64,000 bases of DNA from Turritopsis dohrnii (lineage: Eukaryota > Cnidaria > Hydrozoa > Anthoathecata > Oceaniidae): contig BQMF02000472.1 of the NCBI GenBank assembly GCA_027922465.2, positions 1 to 64,000 on the forward strand. Direction: 5' to 3'. The notes under the pieces are model-generated. The model was given only the letters and a program-made list of their open reading frames with translations. It searched no databases and was not told where the DNA came from. Shown here piece by piece: positions 1 through 12,200 of the stretch. Within the stretch, counting starts at the first letter, position 1. The number at the start of each line of letters is the position of its first letter. The position numbers and the translations under genes were made by a program.

Positions 1-890
1 TCTTGTCCACCCTCTCTGCCTGTGCCATCATTTTATGTTTGATGTTTCTCTCTCTAGCTATTTTAGCTACTTGTATAAGGTCTTGGCTGTATTATCAATA
101 TCTTTAATTAGGAATGGGGACTTTCTATTTACGATAGCAAATTGAAACTTACCTTGATTGTCTGTAGCTAATTTTTTAAATACTGGACATCCTTTAACTC
201 AATTTCTGCTTTCAGTTATGTTTGCTAATTTTTGGTATAAGTTGAGGTCATATTTTTTCATAATCCTAATCTTTGTTACTTTTTGTGTTTGGAAGTCTCA
301 ATAATTAGGAAGATTGACCGTACATGCGTAATCACAGTGATATCTGAAAGCGTATAAATTTGACGTTATTTTTTTCATTAAGTTTATTGGGAGTTAATGT
401 AATGTTTCATATTGTGTTGTTATCCTTTCATAATGTTCTGGCGTGTATACGTAATTAAAATTTAATGTTTATATACATGTATTTTGTATCATTAAAATCT
501 ACGCTTTCCTTTTTGTGCTTGTGAATTAGGAATTCTATTAGGATGATAGGCAAGACATATTGAATTCATAAATTCGTAACATTTACATTAACTTACATGC
601 ATACTCATTGTTTTATCTGAATTGATCACTGAATCCTTAATATCATTTCGTACCAATGAATTAATAACATTATGTCGTTCAGATATAATCAAGTTTAATG
701 TTGTTTATTGGTATAAAGTTTTGCATAGTGCCAATTATGTTCTATCCAGATTTTTGGGGAGTACATGATCAGAAATTTATATTGCGGAAATGATTAAACC
801 TTTCTTAAATTTCATGAATGTCATAGCCTTTCTTTTTTCATACTTCAGCTGATTTTGCAGAAATCCTTATGCCTGCAAGGGCATCTTGTC
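1..890 (+). repeat. Helentron-like non-autonomous unit A (5' end outside the window)
   Basis: Non-coding AT-rich unit that ends in the shared 3' signature: GCAGAAATCC at 857-866, then a small hairpin and the tail gcatcttgt. Its body matches 7605-8614 (unit G) over about 900 bases with many indels; for example 'gatagcaaattgaaactta' occurs at both 132 and 7751. I see no open frame of interest. Same-strand orientation and the shared end with the autonomous element at 8616-18795 are why I class it as a non-autonomous relative. Confidence 0.6.
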
Positions 891-1192
891 TTCGTTTTTT
901 TCTTACTGTCCAAACCTAGCGGTTTTTTGAAATTTCGTGCGTGCATTTACATGAAACCAAAGCACCGTGCATTGCATGCCAGCGAAAGATTTACAAAAGT
1001 TTCTTTGATCAATATTAAATGGATTTTAAAGGAGATGTACATATTTTAAGGTGAAAACAGAAAATATATAGAAGAAAGTTATAATTATCTTGGACTATGA
1101 TCATTCTTTTTCAACTAAAAGATATTCTCAACGGTTTGTAAACAGAAGAGTCAAAAGAGCTATATATATTTATATCTATACTGACGTGCATG

Positions 1193-1264
1193 GCTTCCGT
1201 GGCACAGTCGGTTAGTACAGCAACTGCTAACCCAAGGGTCGGTGGTTCGAACCCGTGTTGATCA
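1193..1264 (+). repeat. tRNA-like segment (SINE head or tRNA pseudogene)
   Basis: Box A-like 'tggcacagtcggttagt' and a perfect box B 'ggttcgaaccc' lie about 35 bases apart, as in an RNA polymerase III internal promoter. The acceptor ends do not pair and the anticodon stem is poor, so I do not call a functional tRNA. It resembles the segment at 1547-1620 and is probably a tRNA-derived SINE head. Confidence 0.45.
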
Positions 1265-1546
1265 AATTTTTAAATGTCATAACATATTTCGATTTTGCGA
1301 AAGCAAGAAATACATTAAAACCGGCTTTTCACCTCCATTTTTTTCTTACTGTTTAAAGCTAGCAGTTTCTTTGATCAATATTAAATATATTTTAAGACAT
1401 AAAACATATTTTAAGTTAAAAAAGAAAATTTGTAGAAGAAAAACTATCTTGGACTGTGATCATCGTTTCTTACTAAAAAGAAATTCCCAACGTTTTGTAA
1501 ACAGAAGAGTCAAAAAACGTTTATAATACAATAACGACATGCATGT

Positions 1547-1620
1547 GCTTCCTTGGCGCAGTTGGCTAGTGGACTTATCTGATAACTGCAAGGTCGGTGG
1601 TTCGAGCCCACCTAGGTCGT
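1547..1620 (+). repeat. tRNA-like segment (SINE head or tRNA pseudogene)
   Basis: Box A-like 'tggcgcagttggctagtgg' and box B 'ggttcgagccc'. The T arm is perfect (GGTGG/CCACC), while the acceptor and anticodon stems do not pair properly. The loop could read as anticodon GAT, but without a stem this is weak. Best read as a tRNA-derived repeat related to 1193-1264. Confidence 0.45.
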
Positions 1621-1721
1621 TCTATATTTTCTGTCGAATTTTATAAATTTCATAACATATTTCATTTTTCATGCTTCAAAAGATTTTGCAGAAATCTTTC
1701 TGCCCATAAGGGCATCTTGTT

Positions 1722-3170
1722 TTTGGATTTCTGCGTAAGCAAGAAAGCCTTTACTTTCGTCGTTTTTGGATTTCTGCGAAAGCAAGAAATACTTTAAAAC
1801 CGGCTTTGTTTTTCTTTTTGGATTTCTGCGTAAGCAAGAAATACTTTACGATCGTCCGTGTTTTTCTGATTTTTTTTTTGGATTTCTGCGTAAGCAAGAA
1901 ATACTTTACGATCGTCCGTGTTTTTCTGTTTTTTTTCATCTACTGTCCAAACCTACGCATTTTGTTTCTTAAATTTCATTGGTTCATAAAAAAGCCGTCT
2001 TAATTGTCATTGGTGCATAATGCCCGATTTCTACGAAAGGGTGCTAATTTAGCCACCGCCACTTAAATAGCGATAGTTCATTGGCTGATTTTCGCCATGT
2101 GATCGTCCACAAAACGTTTTTAAAATGGCAGCGAAAGAACGTGTGTAGTTTGCTAAAAGTTTCTTTGATGGAAATATGGCTTTAAAAGAAGTTAATACAG
2201 CTTATAATTTTATATAAAGAATTGCATTACTGTTGGGAACTTATCATGTTCACAAAATTAAATTACAGTGTGGTTATTCTGTTTTTTGAAAGAAGTTTTC
2301 TTGAAGTTTAAAATATGAAAACAGTGCCAATACATGGATGGTGTGTGTGGGAGAAAAGGTATTTCTTGTTTTATTTTGCTCCAAGCCTTTTTAAATATGA
2401 AAGACCTTCGTATGAAAGACCTTTTGTATGTGTATGCATGTTTGAAGTCAATTTTTTAGAAGCTTTTGGATTTTTAAAGCTCAGCTTAGCTTCCTTTCAG
2501 CTCTCCTCCTCAACATCACACATAACATAATGCACTTTATACAGCTATTTATACTATATTTATTAGCAAGTTTTTGGATGTATTCTGGCTATATCAGCTT
2601 ATGCTCTTTTCTCCCTACGTATGTTGTATTTTTTTTAACTTTAGATTAGATATGAGCTTTAATTTCTAAGTAATTATTATTGTGATATTTATATTTTTCA
2701 TTCTGAGGAGATCAATATAGAAACTTTATATATATATATATATATTAGTTTGTGCTGCCCAAACGATATGTTGGTTACCGCCAGTAATACACAATCTTTT
2801 TATATGATTCGTTATATTTAATGTGGTTAAATTAAAGTTTCGTATTGTGTCGATGCACTTTTTGGAGTACGTGGGTGGCAAATATCCAGTAACAATCATT
2901 CAAGCTTATTCGTACAAAAAAACAGATCTTCATAAATGATCTCCGCGATAGCATAAAGAAAAGCCCTTTTTTTATGTTATGGTAGGCTGACTTTCTTGAC
3001 GAACATTGTCAGTCGCATCAATATTTTTGTTTATTTAATGCTGATGCTTCTCGAGCTGAATGATGTGACTGTCTTAGTTTTTGCAGGACTAGTGTGCTAG
3101 TGTTGCATTTTTGTGGCATTTTCAGCAGCAAAGCTTGCAGAAATCCTTCTGCCCGGTAGGGCATCTTGTT
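1722..3170 (+). repeat. Helentron-like unit C
   Basis: Opens with four tandem copies of the presumed element 5' end (see 1724-1935), then 'ctgtccaaacctacgc'. From there it is nearly identical to units D and E. It ends with GCAGAAATCC at 3137-3146, the hairpin, and gcatcttgtt at 3170. A (TA)n run lies near 2730. Short open frames here are not conserved in frame between the copies and look meaningless. Confidence 0.6.
1724..1935 (+). repeat. Four tandem copies of the presumed Helentron 5' end
   Basis: The block 'ttggatttctgcgtaagc' followed by 'aagaaata...' occurs at about 1724, 1766, 1817 and 1877, with the last two about 60 bases apart and almost identical. The same block occurs once at the 5' end of the autonomous element (8616). 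GGATTTCTGC is the exact reverse complement of GCAGAAATCC at the 3' end. The block also folds by itself (TTTCT..GC / GC..AGAAA). Confidence 0.6.
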
Positions 3171-4380
3171 CATCTTACTGTCCAAACCTACGCATTTTTG
3201 TTTCTTAAATTTCATTGGTTCATAAAAAAGCCGTCTTAATTGTCATTTGGTGCATAATGCCCGATTTCTACGAAAGGGTGCTAATTTAGCCACCTCCACT
3301 TAAATAGCGATAGTTTATTGGCTGATTTTCGCCATGCCTATGTGATCGTCCACAAAACGTTTTAAAAATGGCAGCGAAAGAACGTGTGTAGTTTGCTAAA
3401 GTTTCGTTTGATGGAAAATATGGCTTTAAAAGAAGTTAATACAGCTTATAATTTATATAAAGAATTGCATTACTGTTGGGAACTTATCATGTTCACAAAA
3501 TTAAATTACAGTGTGGGTTATTCTGTTTTTTGAAAGAAGTTTTCTTGAAGTGTTAAAATATGAAAACAGTGCCAATACTGGTGTGTGGAAGAAAGGTATT
3601 TCTTGTTTTATTTTTGCTCCAAGCCTTTTAAATATGAAAGGACCTTCGTGTTATTTGTATGTGTATGCATGTTTGAAGTCAATTTTAGAAGCTTTGGATT
3701 TTTTAAAGCTCAGCTTAGCTTCCTTTCAGCTCCTCGCCCAACATCACCAACATAATGCACTTTATACAGCTATTTATACTATATTTAGTAGCAATTTTTG
3801 GATGTATTCTGGCTATATCAGCTTATCTCTTTTCTCCCTACGTATGTTGTATTTTTTTAACTTTTAGATTAGATATGAGCTTTAATTTCTAAGTAATTAT
3901 TATTGTGATATTTATATTTTTCATTCTGAGGAGATCAATATAGAAACTTTATATATTAGGTTTGTGCTGCCCAAAGGATATGTTGGTTACCGCCAGTATA
4001 CACAATCTTTTATAGGATTCGTTTATATTTAATGTGGTTAAATTAAAGTTTCGTATTGTGTCGATGCACTTTTTTGGAGTACGTGGGTGGCAAATATCCA
4101 GTAACAATCATTCAGCTTATTCGTACAAAAAAACAGATCTTCATAAATGATCTCCGCGATAGCATAAAGAAAAGCCCCTTTTTTATGTTATGGTAGGCTG
4201 ACTTTCTTGACGAACATTGTCAGTCGCATTAATATTTTTGTTTATTTAATGCTGATGCTTCTCGAGCTGAATGATGTGACTGTCTTAGTTTTGCAGGACT
4301 AGTGTGCTAGTGTTGCATTTTTGTGGCATTTTCAGCAGCAAAGCTTGCAGAAATCCTTCTGCCCGGTAGGGCATCTTGTT
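3171..4380 (+). repeat. Helentron-like unit D (1.2 kb tandem copy)
   Basis: About 1210 bases, nearly identical to unit E and to the last 1.2 kb of unit C, all head to tail. It begins right after one 3' signature with 'ctgtccaaacctacgc' and ends with the next (GCAGAAATCC at 4347-4356, tail at 4380). Differences between copies are mostly one-base indels in homopolymers. Non-coding. Confidence 0.65.
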
Positions 4381-5575
4381 TTTTCATCTTACTGTCCAAA
4401 CCTACGCATTTTGTTTCTTAAATTTCATTGGTTCATAAAAAAAGCCGTCTTAATTGTCATTGGTGCATAATGCCCGATTTCTACGAAAGGGTGCTAATTT
4501 AGCCACCTCCACTTAAATAGCGATAGTTTATTGGCTGATTTTCGCCATGCCATGTGATCGTCCACAAAACGTTTTAAAAATGGCAGCGAAAGAACGTGTG
4601 TAGTTTTGCTAAAAGTTTCTTTGATGGAAATATGGCTTTAAAAGAAGTTAATACAGCTTATAATTTTATATAAAGAATTGCATTACTGTTGGGAACTTAT
4701 CATGTTCACAAAATTAAATTACAGTGTGGTTATTCTGTTTTTTGAAAGAAGTTTTCTTGAAGTTTAAATATGAAAACAGTGCCATGGTGTGTGGAAGAAA
4801 AGGTATTTCTTGTTTTATTTTTGCTCCAAGCCTTTTTAAATATGAAAGACCTTCGTGTATTTTGTATGTGTATGCATGTTTTAGAAGCTTTTGGATTTTT
4901 AAAGCTCAGCTTAGCTTCCTTTCAGCTCCTCCCCAACATCACCAACATATGCACTTTATACAGCAGCTATTTATACTATATTTAGTAGCAATTGTTGGAT
5001 GTATTCTGGCTATATCAGCTTATCTCTTTTCTCCCTGCGTATGTTGTATTTTTTTTAAGTTTTAGATTAGATATGAGCTTTAATTTCTAAGTAATTATTA
5101 TTGTGATATTTATATTTTTCATTCTGAGGAGATCAATATAGAAACTTTATATTAGTTTGTGCTGCCCAAACGATATGTTGGTTACCGCCAGTATACACAA
5201 TCTTTTTATAGGATTCATTATATTTAATGTGGTTAAATTAAAGTTTCGTATTGTGTCGATGCACTTTTTTAGAGTACGTGGGTGGCAAATATCCAGTAAC
5301 AATCATTCAGCTTATTCGTACAAAAAAACAGATCTTCATAAATGATCTCCGCGATAGCATAAAGAAAAGCCCCTTTTTTATGTTATGGTAGGCTGACTTT
5401 CTTGACGAACATTGTCAGTCGCATCAATATTTTTGTTTATTTAATGCTGATGCTTCTCGAGCTGAATGATGTGACTGTCTTAGTTTTGCAGGACTAGTGT
5501 GCTAGTGTTGCATTTTTGTGGCATTTTCAGCAGCAAAGCTTGCAGAAATCCTTCTGCCCGGTAGGGCATCTTGTT
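4381..5575 (+). repeat. Helentron-like unit E (1.2 kb tandem copy)
   Basis: Third copy of the 1.2 kb unit, ending with GCAGAAATCC at 5542-5551, the TGCCC/GGGCA hairpin, and the tail gcatcttgtt at about 5575. It lacks a short stretch around 4880 that units C and D have. Non-coding. Confidence 0.65.
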
Positions 5576-7104
5576 TTTTTTTTTTTTTTTCTGCTGTCCA
5601 AACCTAGCGGTTTTTTGAAATTTCGTGTGTGCGCTTACATGAAACTTATGCTTACCACGCATGTGAGGGTAGAAACCATTTTAAATTTTCTAAAGTTTCT
5701 TGAAAATGATAGATATGGGTATCTGAAGATAAAAAAAGAATTTTCATAGAAGAAACTTATAATTATCTTGAACTATGATCATTCTTTTCTAATTAAAAAG
5801 AAGTTTTCAACGTTTTGTAAACAGAAGAGTCAAAAAAAAAAAGGTATATAGCTATTTGTTTGTTTTTATAGAGAAATGTTTTGATATTCTTTAAGCCTGC
5901 TAAATTCAAAACATCTTCGTTTGTTTTGTATATGAGCTGTTACGCTTTTAAGCTCTGGATACTTTGGCTCAGCTTAGTTTCCTCTTCAGCTCCAACATAG
6001 AAAATTTGTGTCTACCCTGCTTGTTTTATTTTTGATCAGTTTTTAAGTTTATACTGTCAATGTCCCTTATTACGAGTGACTAATCACAATAGCAAATTAA
6101 AACATCTGTAAAACAACCGTCTGTAAATTCAAAGGATACATCATGTAACAATACAAAACTTTCCTTTCAGTTATATATATAATTATGTTATGTGTGTGCT
6201 TTAGAACATATATATAACTGTTAATGATCAAAATTATTGTTTACTTTTTGTGTTTGAAATATTGATAATTCCATTTGTAATTAAGAAGATTGGCGGTACA
6301 TATCAAATGCTTAAAGAACATGATTTACATACGCAATCACTGTAATATCCGAAAAAATCAATATAAACTTAATATTATTTCGTACCCCCAAAATAAAGGA
6401 TGTTTTATGTCATTCAGATGTAGTTAAGTTTATCAGTGGTGTGTATACGTATACAATAAAGTTTCGCATAGTGTCAACTACACTTTCGCAATGCCCTTGG
6501 GTGTATATGAAATCAGAGATGCAATGTTATGTCGTAAAAATCATTCAAACTTTTTTTGAATTTCTTCAAGAATTTTTATAAACAGGTCATGAATGACAAC
6601 TCAGAATGTTTGTAAGTGCTTTCCATATTGCTAATCAAACTAAAACAAACTACAACAGTTATAATGTTGGTTTAGGTCTATGTGGATGTATTTTGCATGA
6701 CCAAAATCTGCATGCATTTTTGTGCTTGTAATTTAGGAAGTCTGCTAGGAAGATTGACACCAAGTATCAAATTCAGAAATTGAGATTTTTTACAGTTTAT
6801 GAGTTACGTGCATATACATTGTGATATCTGAAAGGATCAATATATCCTTGATATTATTTCTTATCAACAAAATAAAGAATATTTAATGTTATTCAGATGT
6901 AATCCAGTTTATTGGCAGTATATATATTATAAGTCTCACATAGTGTCACTTATCTTTTGACAATGTCCCAGGGATTATATACATTAGAAATGTGATTTTT
7001 TATTTTGGAAATCATATAACCTTTTTCAAATATGTCATATGCTTTTTCTTTCATATTTCAGCAGATTTTGGCAGAAATCCTTTTGCCTGTTAAGGCATCT
7101 TGTT
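5576..7104 (+). repeat. Helentron-like unit F
   Basis: Starts with a T-rich run and 'ctgtccaaacctagcgg', as unit B does. Its body is related to units A and G at lower identity. It ends with 'gcagaaatccttttgcctg' at 7071, followed by aaggcatcttgttt. The 3' hairpin here is slightly decayed, so this unit may be older than C-E. No gene seen. Confidence 0.5.
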
Positions 7105-8614
7105 TCATCTTACTGTCCAAACCTAGCGATTTTTTCCGCCGTCTCAATTTTCATTGGTGCATAAAGCGCCACTATTACGAAAGGGTGCTAATAAACCTTA
7201 ATAGCGCTTAGTTTATTGGTGGCTTGATTTCCGCCATGTGATCATCCGGGTATTTTTCGACTTTACATTTGCACGCCGTTCGCATAATGGTATACCACAG
7301 CGTGACCGAAGAAATCTCAAATTTCCAAAAGTAAGAAGATTTGCACTTACAAAACCGAAAGTAAAGGGTAGAAATTTATAATTATCTTACAATGATTCTA
7401 CTACGTTCATTCTTTTCTAAAAACAAGTTCTCAATGTTTTGTGAAAACAGTCTGTGCAGCTTTTATTTTTTGCAAAATGTCTGTGATTCTTAAGCCTTTC
7501 TAGATGCAAAATACTGTTTGTTTCATGTGTCGGCTGTAGTGCTTTTTAAGCTCTGGATACATACAGCTCAGCTCAGTTTCCTCTTCAGCTCCAACAACAT
7601 ACAAGGAATGTCTTGTTACCCTCTGTCTGTGGCTGTGCATCTCATTTTATGTTTGATGTTTCTCTAGCTATTTTAGCCTATTATATACTTGTATAGTTCT
7701 TGGCTGTATTATCAATGTCCTGAATTAGGAATGGGGAGTTACTATTTACGATAGCAAATTGAAACTTACCTTGATTGTCTGTAAATGCTAAATACTGGAC
7801 ATCCTTTAACTCAAATTTCTGCTTTCAGTTATGTTTGCTAATTTTGGTAAGTTTAGGTCATATTTTTCATAATCCTAATCTTTGTTTACTTTTTGTGTTT
7901 GGGAAGTCTTTTCGTAATTAGGGAGATTGACCGTACATACGTAATCACCGTGATATCTGAAGCCATATGAATTTGATGTTATTTTGTTCATTAAGTTTAT
8001 TAGAAGTTAATGTAAGGTTCGTATTGTGTCAGTTATGCTTTCATGATGCCCTGGCGTGTATACGTAATAAAAATTTATTGTTTTTTAAGTTTCTGAATAA
8101 ATTTTTATAATCTTTTCATGAAATTTAGTTCTGGTAATGCATGCTTTTAAATTAAAAAGATGGCAATGACATATTGTTACTCAAATTAAAGCACAAATTT
8201 CTGTTTTCAGTTATGTATGTTGATTTTGTATGTATATAGATGTATTTCGTATCATTAAAATCTATGCTTTCCTTTTTCTCCTTCTGAATTAGGAGTTCTG
8301 TTAGGAAGATTGAGAAGACATATTAAATTCATAACATTTACAATGTTACGTGCATACTCATTGTCTTATCTAAATTGATCACTAAATCCTTAATATCATT
8401 TCGTACCAACAAAATAAAGAACATGTCATTCAGATAAAGTTTTGCATAGTGACAATTATGTTTTTTCCAGATTTTTGGGGAGTACATGATCAGAAATTTA
8501 ATAAATATATATTGCGGACTAAATTTTTCTTAAATTTCAAGAATGTCATAGTATTTCTTTTTTCATACCTCAGCTGATTTTGCAGAAATCCTTATGCCTG
8601 CAAGGGCATCTTGT
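7105..8614 (+). repeat. Helentron-like unit G
   Basis: Opens with 'ctgtccaaacctagcg' plus a shortened version of the 'gcataatgcccg' block found in C-E. It then continues as the homologue of unit A. It ends with the 3' signature (GCAGAAATCC at 8582-8591, tail gcatcttgtt at 8605-8615), which directly abuts the 5' end of the autonomous element. No gene seen. Confidence 0.6.
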
Positions 8615-8615
8615 T

Positions 8616-8640
8616 GGATTTCTGCGAAAGCAAGAAATAC
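8616..8640 (+). repeat. 5' terminal inverted repeat of the Helentron
   Basis: GGATTTCTGC, then gaaagcaagaaatac. The first ten bases are the reverse complement of 18762-18771. Extra tandem copies occur at 1724-1935. Confidence 0.6.
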
Positions 8641-9256
8641 TTTAAAACCGGCTTTGTTTTTCTTTTTCTTTTTTTTTTTTTCTGCTGTCCAAACCTAGCG
8701 GTATTTTGTATATTTCGTGCGTTTGTTTACATGCATTCATTACGTGCATGCGTAAAGGCATTTTTCGGTTGCACGAGGTCTCTTCCACGAGAAATTTCCA
8801 GCGACTGGTTGTAAGACTGCGGTAAGAAAGAAATCGAAAATTCTCTTCTCAAACTTCGGCATTTGAAACTTTTATTGTTCGGAAGGCTTTCCTTAGTGCT
8901 TATTTATCCTCCATTTGCTTTCTTGGAGGCTTATATCCGGGGGCATCGGAATAAAAGTGAAGTCTTTGTGAGGTTTGTCAGCAAGCCCCTAGCTGACCTA
9001 GCAAACAAAAGCACTGAAGCAAACTCTAGAAATACCAAAGTACCTATTGAATACCAAACTACCTATTGAAATACCAAACTACCTATTGAAATACCAAACA
9101 TATTGCAATATTCCATATTGTATACCATACATATATATATACCATATTATATTGTCAGTTTTAACTGACTGCAGACATCAACATTATCGTATACTCAGTA
9201 ATAATACTTAGCTAATATTCCTGTACTTTTTATTTGCATTTACATCTTATATTATC
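8641..9256 (+). other. Helentron 5' non-coding leader
   Basis: Contains a T/C-rich run, the family block 'ctgtccaaacctagcgg' at about 8686, and about four tandem copies of a 22-23 base unit ('accaaactacctattg') at 9031-9100. An AT-rich stretch with TATA-like sequence lies near 9130-9145, about 110 bases before the start codon. A promoter here is plausible but unproven. Confidence 0.4.
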
Positions 9257-12200
9257 ATGATTACTGTTGAGCAATGGCGTGCAGCATGTGGCATTTTTTA
9301 TTGTAAAGTTCGTGCAGATATTGTGTATGTAAACCACTTTAAGCTGTTATTGTTATTTATGCACAACCTTTGTATTGTAACGTTACAATTGATTTACTTC
9401 ATTGGAGTTATTTTTGATCTGACCTTTCTGAAAAACATTCAACTTCTTGTTGACGGCGATGTTGAAAGTAATCCTGGCCCAACATATAACATAGTTAAAT
9501 TGACCAAGGCATCTTTCCATCAAGGAAATCCTATGTTTGGTGAAAGTGCTGGTATGCAGTGTGCATGTAATGCATTGTTTAGTTTGTGTTGGTCACAATT
9601 CAAACGAATGTGTTTCTGGAAAACAACTGACCTAGATTTTGTAATGATCAAAGGAAATGAATTATATCAACAACTGAATTTGTCACGATACCTGTCAGTT
9701 GATGATTTACCTCCTCAAGTCTCTATAGAAAACAATAATTACACTGTGAAATATGGAGAGAATGTTACAGCAGAAATTGCTGAAGGCAGATATGACTTTA
9801 TGAAATCTTTCAAAGAATATTCTCCTGAATCCAATGGCATCCTGTTCTTTGTTAACCAAATGACATTCAGCATAACTTGGGATACAAAATCTTTCTATTT
9901 GTTTGATTCGCACAGTCGAAATGAATTGGGCATTAGTATTGAAGATGGCACTTGCATTTTGGTAAAGTTTTCTAGCCTCTCGCAACTTCAAAAATATATC
10001 AGTGCAGTACAATTACATGACCGTGGACATGTGTTTTGTCAAATACAATATGTTTTGATAGAAATGGAAGAAGCATTTCCTACAATTTCTAAAGGTGGTG
10101 CAGCAAAGAAAAGAAAACGTAATCTATCAAAAACGCTTGAGCCTGATAACCATGAACAGATGTTAAAGCAAAAGTACATTAAAACACAAGGAACTCCTAA
10201 ACATGCAAATAAATTGAAAGCCATGCGAGATAAATATTTGGAAAGTAAAGGCACACCGGAACATTCAGAAAAATTAAAAGACTTGCATCATAAATATAAG
10301 GAAAGCAAAGGAACTCCTGAACATGCTGAGAAATTAAAAGCCTTGCATCATAAATATAAGGAAAGTAAAGGAACTCCTGAACATGCTGAGAAATTAAAAG
10401 TCTTGCATCATAAATATAAGGAAAGTAAAGGAACTCCTGAACATGCTGAAAAATTAAAAGCCTTGCATCATAAATATAAGGAAAGCAAAGGAACTCCTGA
10501 ACATGCTGAGAAATTAAAAGCCTTGCACCATAAATATAAGGAAAGTAAAGGAACTCCTGAACATGCTGAGAAATTAAAAGCCTTGCATCATAAATATAAG
10601 AAAAGTAAAGGAACTTCTGAAAATTCAGAGAAATTGAAAGCAATGCGAGATAAATACATGAAGGGCAAAGGAACTTGTGAGCATGCTGAGAAATTGAAAG
10701 CCTTACATCAGAAATATAAGGAAAGTAAAGGGACTCCTGAACATTTGGAAAGGTTAAAACGAAAAAGAGAAAGATATTCAATGATGATTCTATCTACCTT
10801 GAAAGCTGCAAAACGTGTTAAAACATTTAAAGACATGATAATTCAAGGGCCGTATTACATATGTGTTGTTTGCAATCGTTGTTTGTATAAACGATCTGTT
10901 GTATTATTCAATGAATGTAATTATGCAATCGTTTCTAGTAGTTTTCAATTTTCACTTGTGGAAAGCTTTGATGGTTACCAATACATATGCAAAACTTGTC
11001 ATCTGAAGTTAAAAAGAAAGAACATCCCAGTTCAAGCTGTTTGCAACAATCTCGAAGTTGATAATCTCCCGTCTGATCTTTCTGAAATCAACCGATTGGA
11101 GAAAGTTTTGATAGCAAAACGAATTCTTTTCAAGAAAGTTGTAATTCTACCCAAAGGCAATTTTCCAAAAGTAAAAGGAGCCATTTGTAATGTACCAATT
11201 GAGGCTGAAGATGTCTGTAATGTTTTACCAAGACCAGCTGACAGTAATGGCTTACTTTTGTTGAAATTAAAAAGGAAACTTATGTACCGTGGACATGTCT
11301 ACTTTGAAGCTGTTCGACCTGAGTTAATTCTGAGATCTTTAAATTTTTTGAAAGAACACAACCCATTATACAGCAATGTTATTGTTGATTTGAATAGTCT
11401 TTCTGAAGAACTGATCAGCTTTTCGAACGAGAATGAAAATATTGATCTGAACTCAAGCCTTTCACAGGAAATGGATGAAGAGGATGATAATCCATTAGAC
11501 GCTGACAGAACTGCTACTAATGAAACATTCATGGCCTCCAAAGTACCTATTCATGTCAATGAAGACACAGTTACTATTGCACCAGGTGAAGGTGTTACTT
11601 CAATTCCAATTTACACAGATAAATTTTGTGAAGAGATGGCTTTTCCACACCTGTTTCCTTTCGGCAGATTTGGATACAATACTGATCGGGAAATAAAAAT
11701 TTCACTTGTAAAATACTTTAACCAAAGATTGTTAAATTATACTCAAAAATTTTCTTCTGATGCTGATTATATATTTTTTGCTAATTATCTCCTTCTGTCA
11801 ACAAATTTACATAGCAAGATAAATATTGCAATGAGGAAATTATCAGGAAGTAGACTAACAGCCGGTATGTTGAGTCAAAGTTTCAGCGAAACTGTTCGGA
11901 CTTTCATTGCTAATGATGAAGCATTTAACTTCATGAACCAAATTAAAGGCACCCCAGCATATTGGAAAAGGTTTTTGCTTGAAGTATTAGCTATGGTGAA
12001 ACAACTTGGCGTTCCAACATTTTTCTTGACATTATCATGTGCAGATCTGAGGTGGTTCGAGTTGCCTTCTATACTGTCAAAATTGTATAAAATGAATTTG
12101 CAGGATGATGAAATTCAAAACATGACATACCAAGAAAGATGTGAAATGTTGAACATGAATCCTGTTTTTCTGGCAAGGCATTTTCAGTATCGAGTTGAAA

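Larger units (their letters stand above)
891..1721 (+). repeat. Helentron-like unit B with two tRNA-like inserts
   Basis: Starts next to the 3' end of unit A with the block 'ctgtccaaacctagcgg', which also opens units F and H. It ends with the shared 3' signature (GCAGAAATCT at 1688-1697, then gggcatcttgt). Inside are two tRNA-like segments (1193-1264 and 1547-1620), each followed by related sequence, so the unit is composite. Copies of 'caaaacgttttgtaaacagaagag'-type sequence also occur in unit F. Nothing is coding. Confidence 0.5.

Noticed and set aside
1547..1620. Functional tRNA-Ile gene
   Set aside because: Only the T arm pairs; the acceptor and anticodon stems fail.
2315..5749. Short similar peptides in units C, D and E
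   Set aside because: Frames change between copies through one-base indels, so there is no sign of selection on a protein.
1..8614. Direct repeats with hairpins as a possible CRISPR array
   Set aside because: Units are 0.8-1.5 kb, the setting is eukaryotic, and the shared 34-mer is the 3' end of a transposon family.
10197..10781. Minus-strand 194-codon open frame
   Set aside because: It is the antisense of the 60-base coding repeats; a repeat of 60 bases keeps any frame open.
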